64,000 bases of DNA from Spectribacter hydrogenoxidans (GTDB taxonomy: Bacteria; Pseudomonadota; Gammaproteobacteria; Nevskiales; Salinisphaeraceae), in contig NZ_JAVRIB010000001.1 in assembly GCF_031846275.1 (NCBI RefSeq), positions 306,596-370,595 on the forward strand, in the 5' to 3' direction. Position numbers and translations under genes: made by a program. The notes under the pieces are model-generated. The model was not told the DNA's origin. It made no database searches and saw nothing but the letters and a program-made list of their open reading frames with translations. Position 1 is the stretch's first letter. Each line of letters starts with the position of its first letter. This document shows positions 16,744 to 26,559 of this stretch, in pieces.

Positions 16744-19188
16744 TTGCAAAAGCGCGACCTGAGCGAACGCGACATCTGCAGCAAGTACATCACCCCGGCG
16801 CTGGAAACGGCAGGCTGGGACCGAATGCTGCAGATCCGCGAGGAGGTGTCCTTCACCCGGGGCCGCATCATCGTACGCGGCAAGCTGGTGACACGCGGCA
16901 GGGCCAGGCGCGCGGACTACGTCCTGCAGGTCAAGCCCAATATTCCCATCGCGGTCATCGAAGCCAAGGACAACAACCACAGTCTCGGCGACGGCATGCA
17001 GCAGGCGCTGGATTACGCCGAGACGCTGGACGTGCCCTTCGTGTTCACCTCCAATGGTGACGGCTTCGTCTTCCACGACCGCACCGGCGCCAGCCCGCAG
17101 CGCGAGACGACCCTCAGCCTCGACCAGTTTCCGTCCCCGGACGACCTCTGGGCGCGCTACCGCGCCTGGAAGGGTTTCAGCCCGGCGGCCGAGGCCACCG
17201 TGTTGCAGGAGTATCACGACGACGGCAGCGGCAAGACGCCGCGTTACTACCAGATCAACGCCGTCAACAAGGCCATCGAGGCCATCGCCCAGGGGCGCGA
17301 CCGTCTGCTGCTGGTCATGGCCACCGGCACGGGCAAGACCTACACCGCCTTCCAGATTATCTGGCGGTTGTGGAAGGCCGGCCGCGCCCGGCGCGTGCTG
17401 TTCCTGGCCGACCGCAACGTGCTGGTCGACCAGACCATGGTCAACGACTTCCGCCCCTTCGGCGGGGCCATGGCCAAGCTTTCCACCAACGCGAAAACGA
17501 TTGAACGCGACGACGGCCGCCACGAAGAGCTGACCCTCGCGGTGGACCGGCAGCGGCGCATCGACAGCGCCTACGAGGTCTACCTTGGCCTGTACCAGGC
17601 CATCACCGGTCCGGAGGAACGCAACAAGCTGTTCCGCGAATTCTCGCGTGACTTCTTCGACCTCATCGTCATCGATGAATGCCACCGCGGCAGCGCGGCC
17701 GAGGACTCCGCCTGGCGCGAGATCCTCCAGTACTTCTCCGGCGCCACCCAGATCGGGATGACGGCCACCCCCAAGGAAACAAAGTACGTTTCCAACATCG
17801 CCTACTTCGGCGACCCGATCTACACCTATTCGCTGAAACAGGGCATCAGCGACGGCTTCCTGGCCCCCTACAAGGTGGTCAAGGTGCACATCGATCACGA
17901 CGTCCAGGGCTACCGGCCGCAGAAGGGCCAGCGTGACCGCGACGGCAACGAAATCGACGATCGCCTCTACAACCGCAAGGACTTCGACCGCGAGCTGGTC
18001 ATCGACGACCGCACCGCCCTGGTCGCGCAGAAGGTCACTGCCTTCCTGCGGGAAAGCGGCGACCGTTTCCAGAAGACCATCGTCTTCTGCGTGGACCAGG
18101 AACACGCCGCCCGCATGCGCCAGGCGCTGATCAACCAAAACCAGGATCTGGTAGCCCAGAACTCGCGCTACGTGATGCGCATCACCGGCGGGGACGCCGA
18201 AGGCAAGGAACAGCTCGACAACTTCATCGATCCCGAATCCACCTGGCCGGTTATCGTCACCACCTCGCGCCTGCTGTCCACGGGGGTCGACGCGCAAACC
18301 TGTCGCCTGATCGCGCTGGACCGCGAGGTGGGCTCCATGACCGAGTTCAAGCAGATCGTCGGCCGCGGCACCCGCGTTCACGAGGACACGCGCAAGTACT
18401 ACTTCACCCTCATCGACTTCCGCGGCGCCACCAGCCACTTCGCCGACCCCGATTTCGATGGCGACCCGGTGCAGATCTACGCCCCTGACGAAGGCGACCC
18501 GGTTGCGCCGCCGGACGATGCGCCCACCCCCGCGATCGGCGAGGATTCGCCGGCCTATGCACCCGGCGAGGACGAAACCGTGATCGACGGTGCGACCGGT
18601 GATGGCGGCAAGCCCGACAAGCAGCGCAAGATCTACGTCGACGGCGTCGGTGCCAGCATCATCGCCGAACGGGTTGAATACCTCGACGAGCAGGGCAGGC
18701 TGGTCACCGAATCGCTACGCGACTTCACCAAGCGCTCGCTGCGCAAGCGCTTTGCCAGCCTGGACGATTTCCTGCGCCGCTGGAGCGCCGCCGAACGCAA
18801 GCAGGCCGTGCTCAATGAGCTGGCCGCCGAAGGCCTGCCGCTGGACCCGATCGTCGAGGAGCTGGGCAGCGAGCTGGACCCCTTCGACCTGATCTGCCAC
18901 ATCGCCTTCGACGCCAAACCGCTGACACGCCGCGAGCGCGCCGAGCAGGTGAAGAAGCGTGACATCTTCAACCGCCATGGCGATACCGCCCGCAAGGTGC
19001 TCGAAGCACTGCTCGCCAAGTACGCCGACGAAGGTGTGCTCAATCTCGACGACCCGCGCGTGCTGAGTATCCCGCCCCTCAACCAACTCGGTACCACCGT
19101 GCAGCTGGTCAACGCCTTCGGCGGCAAGGCCAAGTTCGAACAAGCCGTCCACGAGATGCAGGCGGCGCTGTATGACGAAGTGGCCTGA
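16744..19188 (+). CDS. hsdR: Type I restriction enzyme subunit R (EcoEI-like)
   Basis: The 814-residue protein is the motor and nuclease subunit. The N-terminal nuclease has IPIAVIEAKDNNHSLGDGMQQ (the ExK of the PD-ExK site). The helicase has Walker A ATGTGKT at residues 193-199, a DECH box at 311-314, GMTATP, and motif VI QIVGRGTR. The tail after about residue 620 resembles the EcoEI R C-terminal domain, pointing to the type IB group together with the HsdM. The start is probably TTG at 16744, because homologs begin about 10 residues before DICSKYITPAL and no ATG or GTG fits. The ribosome site is strong but only two bases away. Confidence 0.95.
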   Translation: MQKRDLSERDICSKYITPALETAGWDRMLQIREEVSFTRGRIIVRGKLVTRGRARRADYVLQVKPNIPIAVIEAKDNNHSLGDGMQQALDYAETLDVPFVFTSNGDGFVFHDRTGASPQRETTLSLDQFPSPDDLWARYRAWKGFSPAAEATVLQEYHDDGSGKTPRYYQINAVNKAIEAIAQGRDRLLLVMATGTGKTYTAFQIIWRLWKAGRARRVLFLADRNVLVDQTMVNDFRPFGGAMAKLSTNAKTIERDDGRHEELTLAVDRQRRIDSAYEVYLGLYQAITGPEERNKLFREFSRDFFDLIVIDECHRGSAAEDSAWREILQYFSGATQIGMTATPKETKYVSNIAYFGDPIYTYSLKQGISDGFLAPYKVVKVHIDHDVQGYRPQKGQRDRDGNEIDDRLYNRKDFDRELVIDDRTALVAQKVTAFLRESGDRFQKTIVFCVDQEHAARMRQALINQNQDLVAQNSRYVMRITGGDAEGKEQLDNFIDPESTWPVIVTTSRLLSTGVDAQTCRLIALDREVGSMTEFKQIVGRGTRVHEDTRKYYFTLIDFRGATSHFADPDFDGDPVQIYAPDEGDPVAPPDDAPTPAIGEDSPAYAPGEDETVIDGATGDGGKPDKQRKIYVDGVGASIIAERVEYLDEQGRLVTESLRDFTKRSLRKRFASLDDFLRRWSAAERKQAVLNELAAEGLPLDPIVEELGSELDPFDLICHIAFDAKPLTRRERAEQVKKRDIFNRHGDTARKVLEALLAKYADEGVLNLDDPRVLSIPPLNQLGTTVQLVNAFGGKAKFEQAVHEMQAALYDEVA

Positions 19189-19230
19189 GCCATTTATCGC
19201 TCACGAACCGCAATCGGGGCCGGATTGCCG

Positions 19231-19250
19231 TGGTCATACCTTGGTGATAC
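19231..19250 (+). promoter_or_regulatory. Candidate operator/promoter of the internal toxin-antitoxin unit
   Basis: TGGTCATAC at 19231 and TGGTGATAC at 19242 are direct repeats with 11-bp spacing in the 71-bp gap between hsdR and the antitoxin gene. They sit where a promoter would be, so the unit may have its own autoregulated start. Confidence 0.35.
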
Positions 19251-19259
19251 TATTTGCGC

Positions 19260-19496
19260 ATGAAAGTAGCAGTCTCGGTACCAGAACCCATTTTTGAAGC
19301 TGCGGAACGTCTGGCCAAACAGCGCCGCGTTCCCCGCAGCCGGTTGTTTGCCGACGCCTTGAGCGAATACTTGGCCCGGCACGGCGCCGAAGGGATAACG
19401 GACAAGCTCAACGAGGTCTATGCCGAGCAAGATTCGGCGCTGGACCCGGCCTTGGCACGCGCGCAAAATGCATTAATCGACGATGAAGCGTGGTGA
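19260..19496 (+). CDS. MazE-like ribbon-helix-helix antitoxin
   Basis: The 78-residue protein opens with a short strand and two helices (VAVSVPEPIFEAAERLAKQRRVPRSRLFADALSEYLARHG), the ribbon-helix-helix pattern, followed by an acidic tail (EQDSALDPALARAQN, ending DDEAW) suited to covering a toxin. The ATG at 19260 is preferred over an in-frame TTG at 19254. It overlaps the MazF-like gene by 14 bp. It lies between hsdR and hsdM. Confidence 0.85.
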   Translation: MKVAVSVPEPIFEAAERLAKQRRVPRSRLFADALSEYLARHGAEGITDKLNEVYAEQDSALDPALARAQNALIDDEAW

Positions 19497-19821
19497 GCTC
19501 TGGTGGGCGTCGCTGCCGGATCCCGTGGGCTCCGGCCCTGGGTTTCGTCGCCCCGTGCTCATTGTTCAGGCCAACGCTTTCAACGACAGCCGCATTTCGA
19601 CAGTCATCGTAGCCGTCGTGACCTCCAATCTTGCCTTGGAAAACGCACCAGGCAACGTGCGTCTCTCCAAGGCCGATTCCAGCCTGCCCAAAGCTTCGAT
19701 AGTGAACATATCGCAACTCCTCACCCTGGATCGCTCACTGCTGACGGACCGCCTCAAGGCGATTCCCGGCAAGACGATGCAAAAAGTCGATGCAGGGCTC
19801 CAACTGGCCTTGGGACTATGA
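19483..19821 (+). CDS. MazF/PemK family endoribonuclease toxin
   Basis: The 112-residue protein is a complete MazF/PemK fold: KRGELWWASLPDPVGSGPGFRRPVLIVQ, with the conserved GPGFRRPVLI core, the TVIVAVVTSN strand, and SIVNISQLLTLDR, which holds the Ser/Thr/Gln cluster of the family. These toxins cut mRNA at short sequences when antitoxin is lost. Its stop overlaps the start of the HigA-like gene (ATGA). Confidence 0.92.
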   Translation: MKRGELWWASLPDPVGSGPGFRRPVLIVQANAFNDSRISTVIVAVVTSNLALENAPGNVRLSKADSSLPKASIVNISQLLTLDRSLLTDRLKAIPGKTMQKVDAGLQLALGL

Positions 19822-20177
19822 CCGCTATGCCCGCCGTAAAGCCGGGCGAACTGCTCCTGGAAGAGTTCCTGAAACCCAATGGCCTGACGCAGTACCGACT
19901 GGCCAAGGAAATCGGCGTGCCAGCCCAGCGTATTGGGGACATTGTGCACGGCAAGCGCGCTATCACCGCAGATACCGACCTGCGGTTGTGTCGCTTCTTC
20001 AGCCTCAGCAAGGGCTACTGGCTGCGTGCTCAGGCGGCGCATGACATGGAAGTGACCGAGCAACGGATCGGCCGTGAGCTGGCCGCCATCACGCCATTGG
20101 CCAACCAAAAGCTGATCCACCTCGGAGGCACCCAGCCGGGCGCAAAAGCTGGTCCGCGTCGCCGTCCAAATCAATAA
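19818..20177 (+). CDS. HigA family XRE antitoxin-like protein without partner toxin
   Basis: The 119-residue protein matches HigA: VKPGELLLEEFLKPNGLTQYRLAKEIGVPAQRIGDIVHGKRAITADTDLRLCRFFSLSKGYWL, a complete XRE helix-turn-helix with the usual HigA helical extension. No HigB gene lies beside it. It overlaps the MazF stop by four bases and ends 16 bp before hsdM. It may act as a regulator of this operon or as a second antitoxin. Confidence 0.88.
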   Translation: MTAMPAVKPGELLLEEFLKPNGLTQYRLAKEIGVPAQRIGDIVHGKRAITADTDLRLCRFFSLSKGYWLRAQAAHDMEVTEQRIGRELAAITPLANQKLIHLGGTQPGAKAGPRRRPNQ

Positions 20178-20193
20178 CGCAAACTGCTGCCCC

Positions 20194-21660
20194 ATGTCCG
20201 TCCGCACCCTAGTCAAATCCATCCAGGACATCATGCGCCAGGACACCGGCGTGGACGGCGATGCCCAGCGCATCAGCCAGCTCTGCTGGCTGTTCTTCCT
20301 CAAGATCATCGACGACCAGGACAAGGAACTGGAACTGCTGCGCGACGACTACCGCGCGCCCATTCCGGCCAAACTGCAATGGCGCAACTGGGCGGCGGAC
20401 CCGGAAGGCATCACCGGCGACGAACTGCAGGCCTTCATCAACAACGAGCTGTTCCCCACGCTCAAGAACCTGACCGCCTCCGGCCAGCCCGGTGACCGCC
20501 GTCGCGTGGTGCACGACGTGTTCGAGGACGCCTACCACTACATGAAGTCCGGCCACCTGGTGCGCCAGGTGATCAACAAGATCAACGGCATCGACTTCAA
20601 CAACCTCAGCGAGCGCCAGCACTTCGGCGACATCTACGAGCAGATCCTGAACGACCTGCAGTCCGCCGGCAACGCCGGCGAGTACTACACCCCACGCGCC
20701 GTCACCGCCTTCATGGCGCAACAGATCGACCCGCACCCCGGCGAGACCCTGTGCGACCCGGCCTGCGGCACCGGCGGCTTCCTCTCCTGCGCCATCCGCC
20801 ACATGCGCGATCACTACGTGAAGCGGCCGGAGGACGAGGCCACCATGCAGAACGCGCTGCGCGCGGTGGAGAAGAAGCCGCTGCCGCACATGCTCTGCGT
20901 CACCAACATGCTGCTGCACGGCATCGAGGACCCCAGCTTCGTGCGCCACGACAACACCCTGGCGCGGCCCTACATCTCCTGGACCAAATCCGAGTACGTG
21001 GACATCGTGCTCACCAATCCGCCCTTCGGCGGGCGCGAGGAAGACGGCATCGAGTCCAACTTCCCACAGCACTATCGGACGCGAGAAACCGCCGACCTCT
21101 TCCTGGCCCTGATCATCCGCCTGCTCAAGCCCGGCGGCCGCGCCGCCGTCGTGCTGCCGGACGGCTCGCTCTTCGGCGAAGGCGTCAAGACGCGGCTGAA
21201 GGGACACCTGATGGAAGAGTGCAACTTGCACACCATCGTCCGCCTGCCCAACTCCGTGTTTCGCCCCTACGCCAGCATCGGCACCAACCTGCTGTTCTTC
21301 GAGAAGGGCCAGCCAACCACGCAAGTCTGGTACTGGGAGCACCAGGTGCCCGAAGGCCAGAAGGCTTACTCCATGACCAAACCCATCCGGCTGGAGCATC
21401 TGGCCGACTGCGCCGAGTGGTGGGGCGGCGCAAGTCCCAAAGAGCGCGAAGGCCGCCAGGAAGGCCCACGCGCCTGGAAGGTCAGCGCCGAGGAGATCAA
21501 GGCCCGTAACTACAACCTCGACATCAAGAACCCCCACACCGTCGAGGAAGACCACGGCGACCCGGAAGAGCTGCTGGAAGACCTGAACAACGCCGAGGCC
21601 GAAATCCAGGCCTTGCGCGACCAGCTTAAATCCATACTCAGCGAAGCTTTGATTCGATGA
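20194..21660 (+). CDS. hsdM: Type I restriction-modification methyltransferase subunit M
   Basis: The 488-residue adenine methyltransferase has the HsdM N-terminal helical domain (residues 1-150), SAM motif I DPACGTGG at residue 188, and catalytic motif IV NPPF at residue 275. Length and text resemble the EcoAI/EcoEI group (type IB). It methylates N6 of adenine in the site chosen by HsdS, protecting the host from HsdR. It overlaps hsdS by four bases. Confidence 0.97.
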   Translation: MSVRTLVKSIQDIMRQDTGVDGDAQRISQLCWLFFLKIIDDQDKELELLRDDYRAPIPAKLQWRNWAADPEGITGDELQAFINNELFPTLKNLTASGQPGDRRRVVHDVFEDAYHYMKSGHLVRQVINKINGIDFNNLSERQHFGDIYEQILNDLQSAGNAGEYYTPRAVTAFMAQQIDPHPGETLCDPACGTGGFLSCAIRHMRDHYVKRPEDEATMQNALRAVEKKPLPHMLCVTNMLLHGIEDPSFVRHDNTLARPYISWTKSEYVDIVLTNPPFGGREEDGIESNFPQHYRTRETADLFLALIIRLLKPGGRAAVVLPDGSLFGEGVKTRLKGHLMEECNLHTIVRLPNSVFRPYASIGTNLLFFEKGQPTTQVWYWEHQVPEGQKAYSMTKPIRLEHLADCAEWWGGASPKEREGRQEGPRAWKVSAEEIKARNYNLDIKNPHTVEEDHGDPEELLEDLNNAEAEIQALRDQLKSILSEALIR

Positions 21661-23405
21661 ACGCCGAGCGCCTGCTGGAACTGTACGACCGCATCAGCGA
21701 AGCGCCGGATGCCGTCAGCCGGCTGCGGCGGTTCGTGCTCGATCTGGCGGTGCGGGGCAAGTTGGTGGAGCAGGATCCCGAGGATGAGCCAGCCTCAGAA
21801 CTGTTGGAGAGGATCGCGGCGGAAAAGAAACGGCTGGTCAACGCGGGACAAATCCGCAAGGTCAAGCCATCGCCCGCGCTTAATGAAGACGACATCCCGT
21901 TCGACCTTCCCCATGGTTGGGCATGGACTCAAATCGCTGATCTCGGTCTAGTCAGTCCGCGCAACGAAGCTCCTGACGACCAACCGGCATCGTTTGTCCC
22001 TATGCCCATGATCGCGAGCCAGTATGGCGTAACGAATCGGCACGAGCCGCGTGCCTGGAAAGAGATCAAGAAAGGTTATACCCACTTCGCCGAAGGCGAT
22101 GTCGCCCTCGCCAAGATCACGCCTTGCTTCGAGAACGGCAAATCGACCGTTTTCCGGAATCTAGCCGGTGGGATTGGGGCCGGCACGACAGAATTGCACG
22201 TCATTCGGCCGTTGATCGTCAGTGCGGATTACATACTGCTGTTCGTGAAAACGCCGCACTTCATCGAAACCGGCATCAGCAAGATGACCGGCACCGCCGG
22301 GCAAAAGCGTGTGCCGAAAGCCTACTTTACGCACTCGCCTTTCCCGCTACCGCCGCTGGCCGAACAACACCGCATCGTCGCCAAGGTCGACGAACTAATG
22401 GCCCTCTGCGACCGGCTGGAAGAAACTCACAACACCCGCGAGGCCACGCGCTACCGGCTGACCAACGCCAGCCTCACCCGCCTGACCGCACCCGACACCG
22501 ACGAGCCTACCTTCCAGTCACATGCCCGCTTCGCCCTCGACACGCTCCCGGCCCTCACCACGCGCCCGGACCAAATCAAGACCCTGCGCCGAACCATTCT
22601 CGATCTTGCCGTGCGTGGAAAGCTTGTAGAGCAGAATCCGCGTGATACGCCAGCCTCTGCATTGCTTAGCAAGATCAGGGAGCAGCGTAATGAACTGCTG
22701 GCAGGCGAGTACCCAAACACAGCAGAGGCGAGAACTCAGATAAAGAAGCTGGCGAAACAGCAACTGTCGAGCCAACTGCCGACGCTACCCAGCGGCTGGG
22801 AATGGGCAACCTTGCAACAATGTTCGCTACTCGTCGTCGACTGCAAGAATAAGACAGCGCCGTATTCGAGTTCCGGTATCAACCTGGTTCGGACGACAAA
22901 CGTCCGAAACGGCCGTCTCAATAATACCGACCAAAAGTACGTGACTGAGGCGACCTATAAAGCATGGAGCGTGCGTTGCTTGCCTGAACCCGGCGACATA
23001 CTCATAACTCGTGAAGCGCCAATGGGCGAAGTTTGCCTGGTGCCTGCCGGAGAAACCGTGTGCCTCGGACAGCGCATGATGCTTGCCCGTCTCGTTCCGG
23101 AAACCATAGATCCAAACTTTATGCTGTACTCGCTGCGCGATCCACGCCTAATGGAGCGAGTACAAGATAAGCCGCTTGGTATGACAGTCCAGCACCTTCG
23201 CGTCGGCGGTGTTGAGTCACTACTAGTGCCAGTTCCGCCTCTCGCTGAACAACACCGCATCGTTGCCAAGGTTGATGAGTTTATGGTCCTTTGTGATCGC
23301 CTGGAGTCCAACCTTGAGACAATCGACGATAAACGTGGCCGCCTGCTCGATTGTTTGATTACCGAAATGTCAACGTCCGCAGCGGAGGAACCTGAGTTGG
23401 TCTGA
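21657..23405 (+). CDS. hsdS: Type I restriction specificity subunit S
   Basis: The 582-residue protein has two target recognition domains separated by conserved helices. The repeat element LRRFVLDLAVRGKLVEQ near residue 22 recurs as LRRTILDLAVRGKLVEQ near residue 312, and PLAEQHRIVAKVDE occurs near residues 234 and 528, giving the cyclic half-repeat form of HsdS. Both recognition domains look complete. The second has lower GC and different codon use, suggesting exchange of one half-site. The target sequence cannot be read from the protein. Confidence 0.95.
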   Translation: MNAERLLELYDRISEAPDAVSRLRRFVLDLAVRGKLVEQDPEDEPASELLERIAAEKKRLVNAGQIRKVKPSPALNEDDIPFDLPHGWAWTQIADLGLVSPRNEAPDDQPASFVPMPMIASQYGVTNRHEPRAWKEIKKGYTHFAEGDVALAKITPCFENGKSTVFRNLAGGIGAGTTELHVIRPLIVSADYILLFVKTPHFIETGISKMTGTAGQKRVPKAYFTHSPFPLPPLAEQHRIVAKVDELMALCDRLEETHNTREATRYRLTNASLTRLTAPDTDEPTFQSHARFALDTLPALTTRPDQIKTLRRTILDLAVRGKLVEQNPRDTPASALLSKIREQRNELLAGEYPNTAEARTQIKKLAKQQLSSQLPTLPSGWEWATLQQCSLLVVDCKNKTAPYSSSGINLVRTTNVRNGRLNNTDQKYVTEATYKAWSVRCLPEPGDILITREAPMGEVCLVPAGETVCLGQRMMLARLVPETIDPNFMLYSLRDPRLMERVQDKPLGMTVQHLRVGGVESLLVPVPPLAEQHRIVAKVDEFMVLCDRLESNLETIDDKRGRLLDCLITEMSTSAAEEPELV

Positions 23406-23556
23406 TAACGTTGTGCAACGCCATTTGGACAGCAAGTGCCAAATCACGCTCATCTACCAAAGGCCAATTTCGTAAGAAGCGAATGTTGGAAGCAATGATC
23501 TGAGGCTAGTTGAGCTTTTCATGCGACGCGTATCGTGGTGTGCATAGGGAAGATAA

Positions 23557-26500
23557 ATGGCGAAGTTTGAAGTACGCGCAAGAGCGGTGGACATGCTGGG
23601 ACGTCAGCAAATCGCTGGCATCCCCACGGCAATCCATGAACTCTTCAAGAATGCCCACGACGCCTACGCCACAAGGGTGGAGGCTGATTTTGTCCGTTCA
23701 CGCAAACTGCTCGTAGTTCGGGACAACGGATTGGGCATGACGCTGAAGGACTTCGAGACCAAATGGCTTGCATTGGGAACCGAAAGCAAGCTGAGTGCGA
23801 ACCGGGACAACGCCACAACTTGGACCGGTCCGGAGAAATTGCCTCCGCGACCCGTGCTGGGTGAGAAAGGTATCGGCCGTTTGGCGATCGCGACTATCGC
23901 ACCGATCACGTTCGCAATGTCGCGGGCAGTGCGCCCGGACGGGGTAAAGGAAATAGTCGCCTCGCTCGTGGACTGGGAGTTATTCGAGGTGCCGGGATTA
24001 AATATCGCCGATATCGACCTTCCGGTCCAGACGTTTTCCAACCCGCCAGATGCTCACGACATTCGGGGAATGCGCGAGCATCTGCTAGAGAATGCGCGTG
24101 CAGTGTTGCCTCCTGACGAAGAACGCCGCGACGAAATTCTGGCCAAGCTCGACGATTACGAGTTGAATCCCGCGGCATACGATCAGTGGTTCTCGGAGAT
24201 ATCTGAAGAGGACCATCGCAACCTTTCGGTGTCCGGCAATGATTACGGCACCCATTTCTATCTGCAACCTGTTGACTCAATTCTCGCAGCAGATATCGAC
24301 GAGGGAGGGCGTGGCAAAGAGGCGTCGCCGCTCACTCGTATGTTGCTGGGCTTCGGTAATCCTATGCGACCGGATACTACGCCGCCGATCACTGCAGAAT
24401 TCCGGGACCACAAACCGGCCGGGACCGTCAACGAATTAATAGGGAGCCAGAATTTTCTATCAGCCGAGGATTTAAGCAATGCCGATCACTTGTTCGAAGG
24501 TGACTTCGACGATTTTGGTCAATTCGTCGGCGAACTCTCTATTTATCAGGGCGAACCCGAACGCTATGTGCTCAGTTGGCCCGAAAACGGTGGTCAACCC
24601 ACTGAGTGTGGGCCGTTTTCCGTCCGATTGGCAGTTGTACACGGCTTAGCCGATGAAACGCTTCTGGACATGGAAACGCACCGGGAAATGACCGAGAAGC
24701 TGTATCGCTACGGTGGGTTCTACGTTTATCGGGATGGTATTCGTATTCTGCCGTATGGCCAATCCGATTATGATTGGTTGAAGATCGAGAACCGGCGGAC
24801 TCTGTCCGCCACGGACTGGTTCTTTTCCCACCGTCGCATGATTGGCTATGTCGCGATCGATTCCACTACGAACGCGAAACTCATCGAGAAAGCCGGTCGG
24901 GAAGGATTTCGTGAGAACAAGGCTTATCGTCAGTTCAAGGCGATTTTGGAAAACTGGTTGCAGCAACTAGCCAAGGACTACTTCCGAAAGGAATCCGAGC
25001 ACGGCGAAAGCTTCCGCGATAAGAGAGGCGAACTGCAGACACAGGCAGCGCTTCTAAAACGTCGTAAACAGCAGGTGACCCGGAGGCGCAATGAATTCAA
25101 AGTGGATTTGCAGAGCGTATTGGATCGGATAGAGGCGGGGGAGCCGGAGACCAAGCTGGATGATGTCATCGCACGGCTCGAATCGGGAATCTCCCAGGTA
25201 GCTGAGTTGGAGCCCGAAGCCCGGCGATCCGAGTCTCTGAACCTGGAAACCGATGCCTACCGTGATATCGACGAACTAGAAAGCTCGCTGACAATCTCGA
25301 AACCGCGCAGTTTCAGTCCGAGTAAGCGAGATCAACAGGCATTCGACAACTATCTCGACTGGTTCTCCACCTTCAGGTTCAATCAACTGGAACCCGCTCG
25401 CAGTCGTGTCGCTGAAATCCTGGCCGAATCCCGCGAGGCGTGGGATATCGAGGTTAAGCGTAGTGAAATCGCCACTAATGCACTGGAAAAGGAGCGCGAC
25501 GAGGCGCTCAGGCGGATCCGTAAGCTGACCAACGAGGGACGGCAAGAACTCGAACGCGTCAACGACGACATCAGGAAAATGCTCACCGAGAGCACACATA
25601 CCTTCAAGAACGCGGTCGAAGAGGTGATGACCGAGCTGCAGAAGACCGACTTTGACAAGCTGGCGAGCGGTGAGGCCTTCGGGCGGCAACGTTCGCTCGA
25701 GATCCGGATCGATGAACAATTGGAGTCACAATGCACCCTGCTGCAAAGTCTTCTGGAGCAGCTACGAGGGTTGCGCACTGATATCGAGGATCAAACGACC
25801 CCGGAAGAAACCACGGCGGCACTCGAAGCCCAGGTAGCAGAGTTGGAGGAGCGATTGGCGCTGTACAACGACCTGGCGCAAGCCGGTAGTGCGGTGGGGA
25901 TAGTCGGCCACGAAATGGAGAACATGATCGGCGGTATAAGAGAAGCACTGCGGGAAATCAAGCCTTGGGCCGACGGCACGCCCGGACTCGACCGGGCCTA
26001 TAACAAGCTTAGAAACAATTTCGATCACGTGGACGGCTATCTGGCGCTTCTCGCACCGCTGAGTCGTCGGGTTCGGCGTAAGCGAACCGACATCTCCGGA
26101 ACGATGGTGCTCCGCTACGTACGTGATGCGTTCGCCGATAGGCTCGACAAGGCGGAGGTCGAATTGATCGCGACCGATGAATTCGAGCGCCGTGAGATGA
26201 AGGCATACGTGTCGACGGTGATGGCGACCTTCGTGAACTTGATCGACAATGCCGTGTACTGGATCACCTCGGACCGTCATTCCGAACGCTGGATCAAACT
26301 CGACGCGGACTCGAACGGTTTTATTATTTCAAACGGTGGTCCGGGTGTGCCGATAAGGATCGCGAGGCAAATTTTCGATTTCGGCATATCGATGAAGCCC
26401 GGCGGTCGCGGGATGGGACTCGCCGTGTCGCGGGATGCACTCGCTTCCATCGGACTTCGACTGACGCTGGAAACACGGGGCACCAATACACATCCGGTAT

Positions 26501-26559
26501 TTCGCATACAACTCGACGAATCGCGTGAAGAGGAGGCACGAGATGCCGCAAGCGGCTGA
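23557..26559 (+). CDS. Two-headed GHKL protein: MORC/Hsp90-like ATPase plus histidine-kinase-like module
   Basis: The 1000-residue protein has an N-terminal GHKL ATPase with all Bergerat motifs: N-box HELFKNAHDAY (Glu28, Asn32, Asp35), DNGLGM at 56-61, and GEKGIG at 102-107. A middle domain of about 350 residues and a long coiled coil (about 480-780) follow. The C-terminal part resembles a histidine kinase: H-box VGHEMENMI with His785, N-box NLIDNAVYW at 894, then ISNGGPGVP and GGRGMGLAVSRDAL. It has no membrane segment, so it is a cytoplasmic sensor or DNA-bound machine. It overlaps the receiver-like gene by 17 bases. GC is visibly lower than in flanking genes. Prokaryotic MORC-like ATPases are known from restriction loci; this fusion I do not recognise as a named system. 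Confidence 0.85.
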   Translation: MAKFEVRARAVDMLGRQQIAGIPTAIHELFKNAHDAYATRVEADFVRSRKLLVVRDNGLGMTLKDFETKWLALGTESKLSANRDNATTWTGPEKLPPRPVLGEKGIGRLAIATIAPITFAMSRAVRPDGVKEIVASLVDWELFEVPGLNIADIDLPVQTFSNPPDAHDIRGMREHLLENARAVLPPDEERRDEILAKLDDYELNPAAYDQWFSEISEEDHRNLSVSGNDYGTHFYLQPVDSILAADIDEGGRGKEASPLTRMLLGFGNPMRPDTTPPITAEFRDHKPAGTVNELIGSQNFLSAEDLSNADHLFEGDFDDFGQFVGELSIYQGEPERYVLSWPENGGQPTECGPFSVRLAVVHGLADETLLDMETHREMTEKLYRYGGFYVYRDGIRILPYGQSDYDWLKIENRRTLSATDWFFSHRRMIGYVAIDSTTNAKLIEKAGREGFRENKAYRQFKAILENWLQQLAKDYFRKESEHGESFRDKRGELQTQAALLKRRKQQVTRRRNEFKVDLQSVLDRIEAGEPETKLDDVIARLESGISQVAELEPEARRSESLNLETDAYRDIDELESSLTISKPRSFSPSKRDQQAFDNYLDWFSTFRFNQLEPARSRVAEILAESREAWDIEVKRSEIATNALEKERDEALRRIRKLTNEGRQELERVNDDIRKMLTESTHTFKNAVEEVMTELQKTDFDKLASGEAFGRQRSLEIRIDEQLESQCTLLQSLLEQLRGLRTDIEDQTTPEETTAALEAQVAELEERLALYNDLAQAGSAVGIVGHEMENMIGGIREALREIKPWADGTPGLDRAYNKLRNNFDHVDGYLALLAPLSRRVRRKRTDISGTMVLRYVRDAFADRLDKAEVELIATDEFERREMKAYVSTVMATFVNLIDNAVYWITSDRHSERWIKLDADSNGFIISNGGPGVPIRIARQIFDFGISMKPGGRGMGLAVSRDALASIGLRLTLETRGTNTHPVFRIQLDESREEEARDAASG

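Noticed and set aside
16690..18438. 582-codon open frame opposite hsdR
   Set aside because: Antisense shadow of hsdR with no recognisable domain.
20209..21555. 448-codon open frame opposite hsdM
   Set aside because: Antisense shadow of a complete HsdM.
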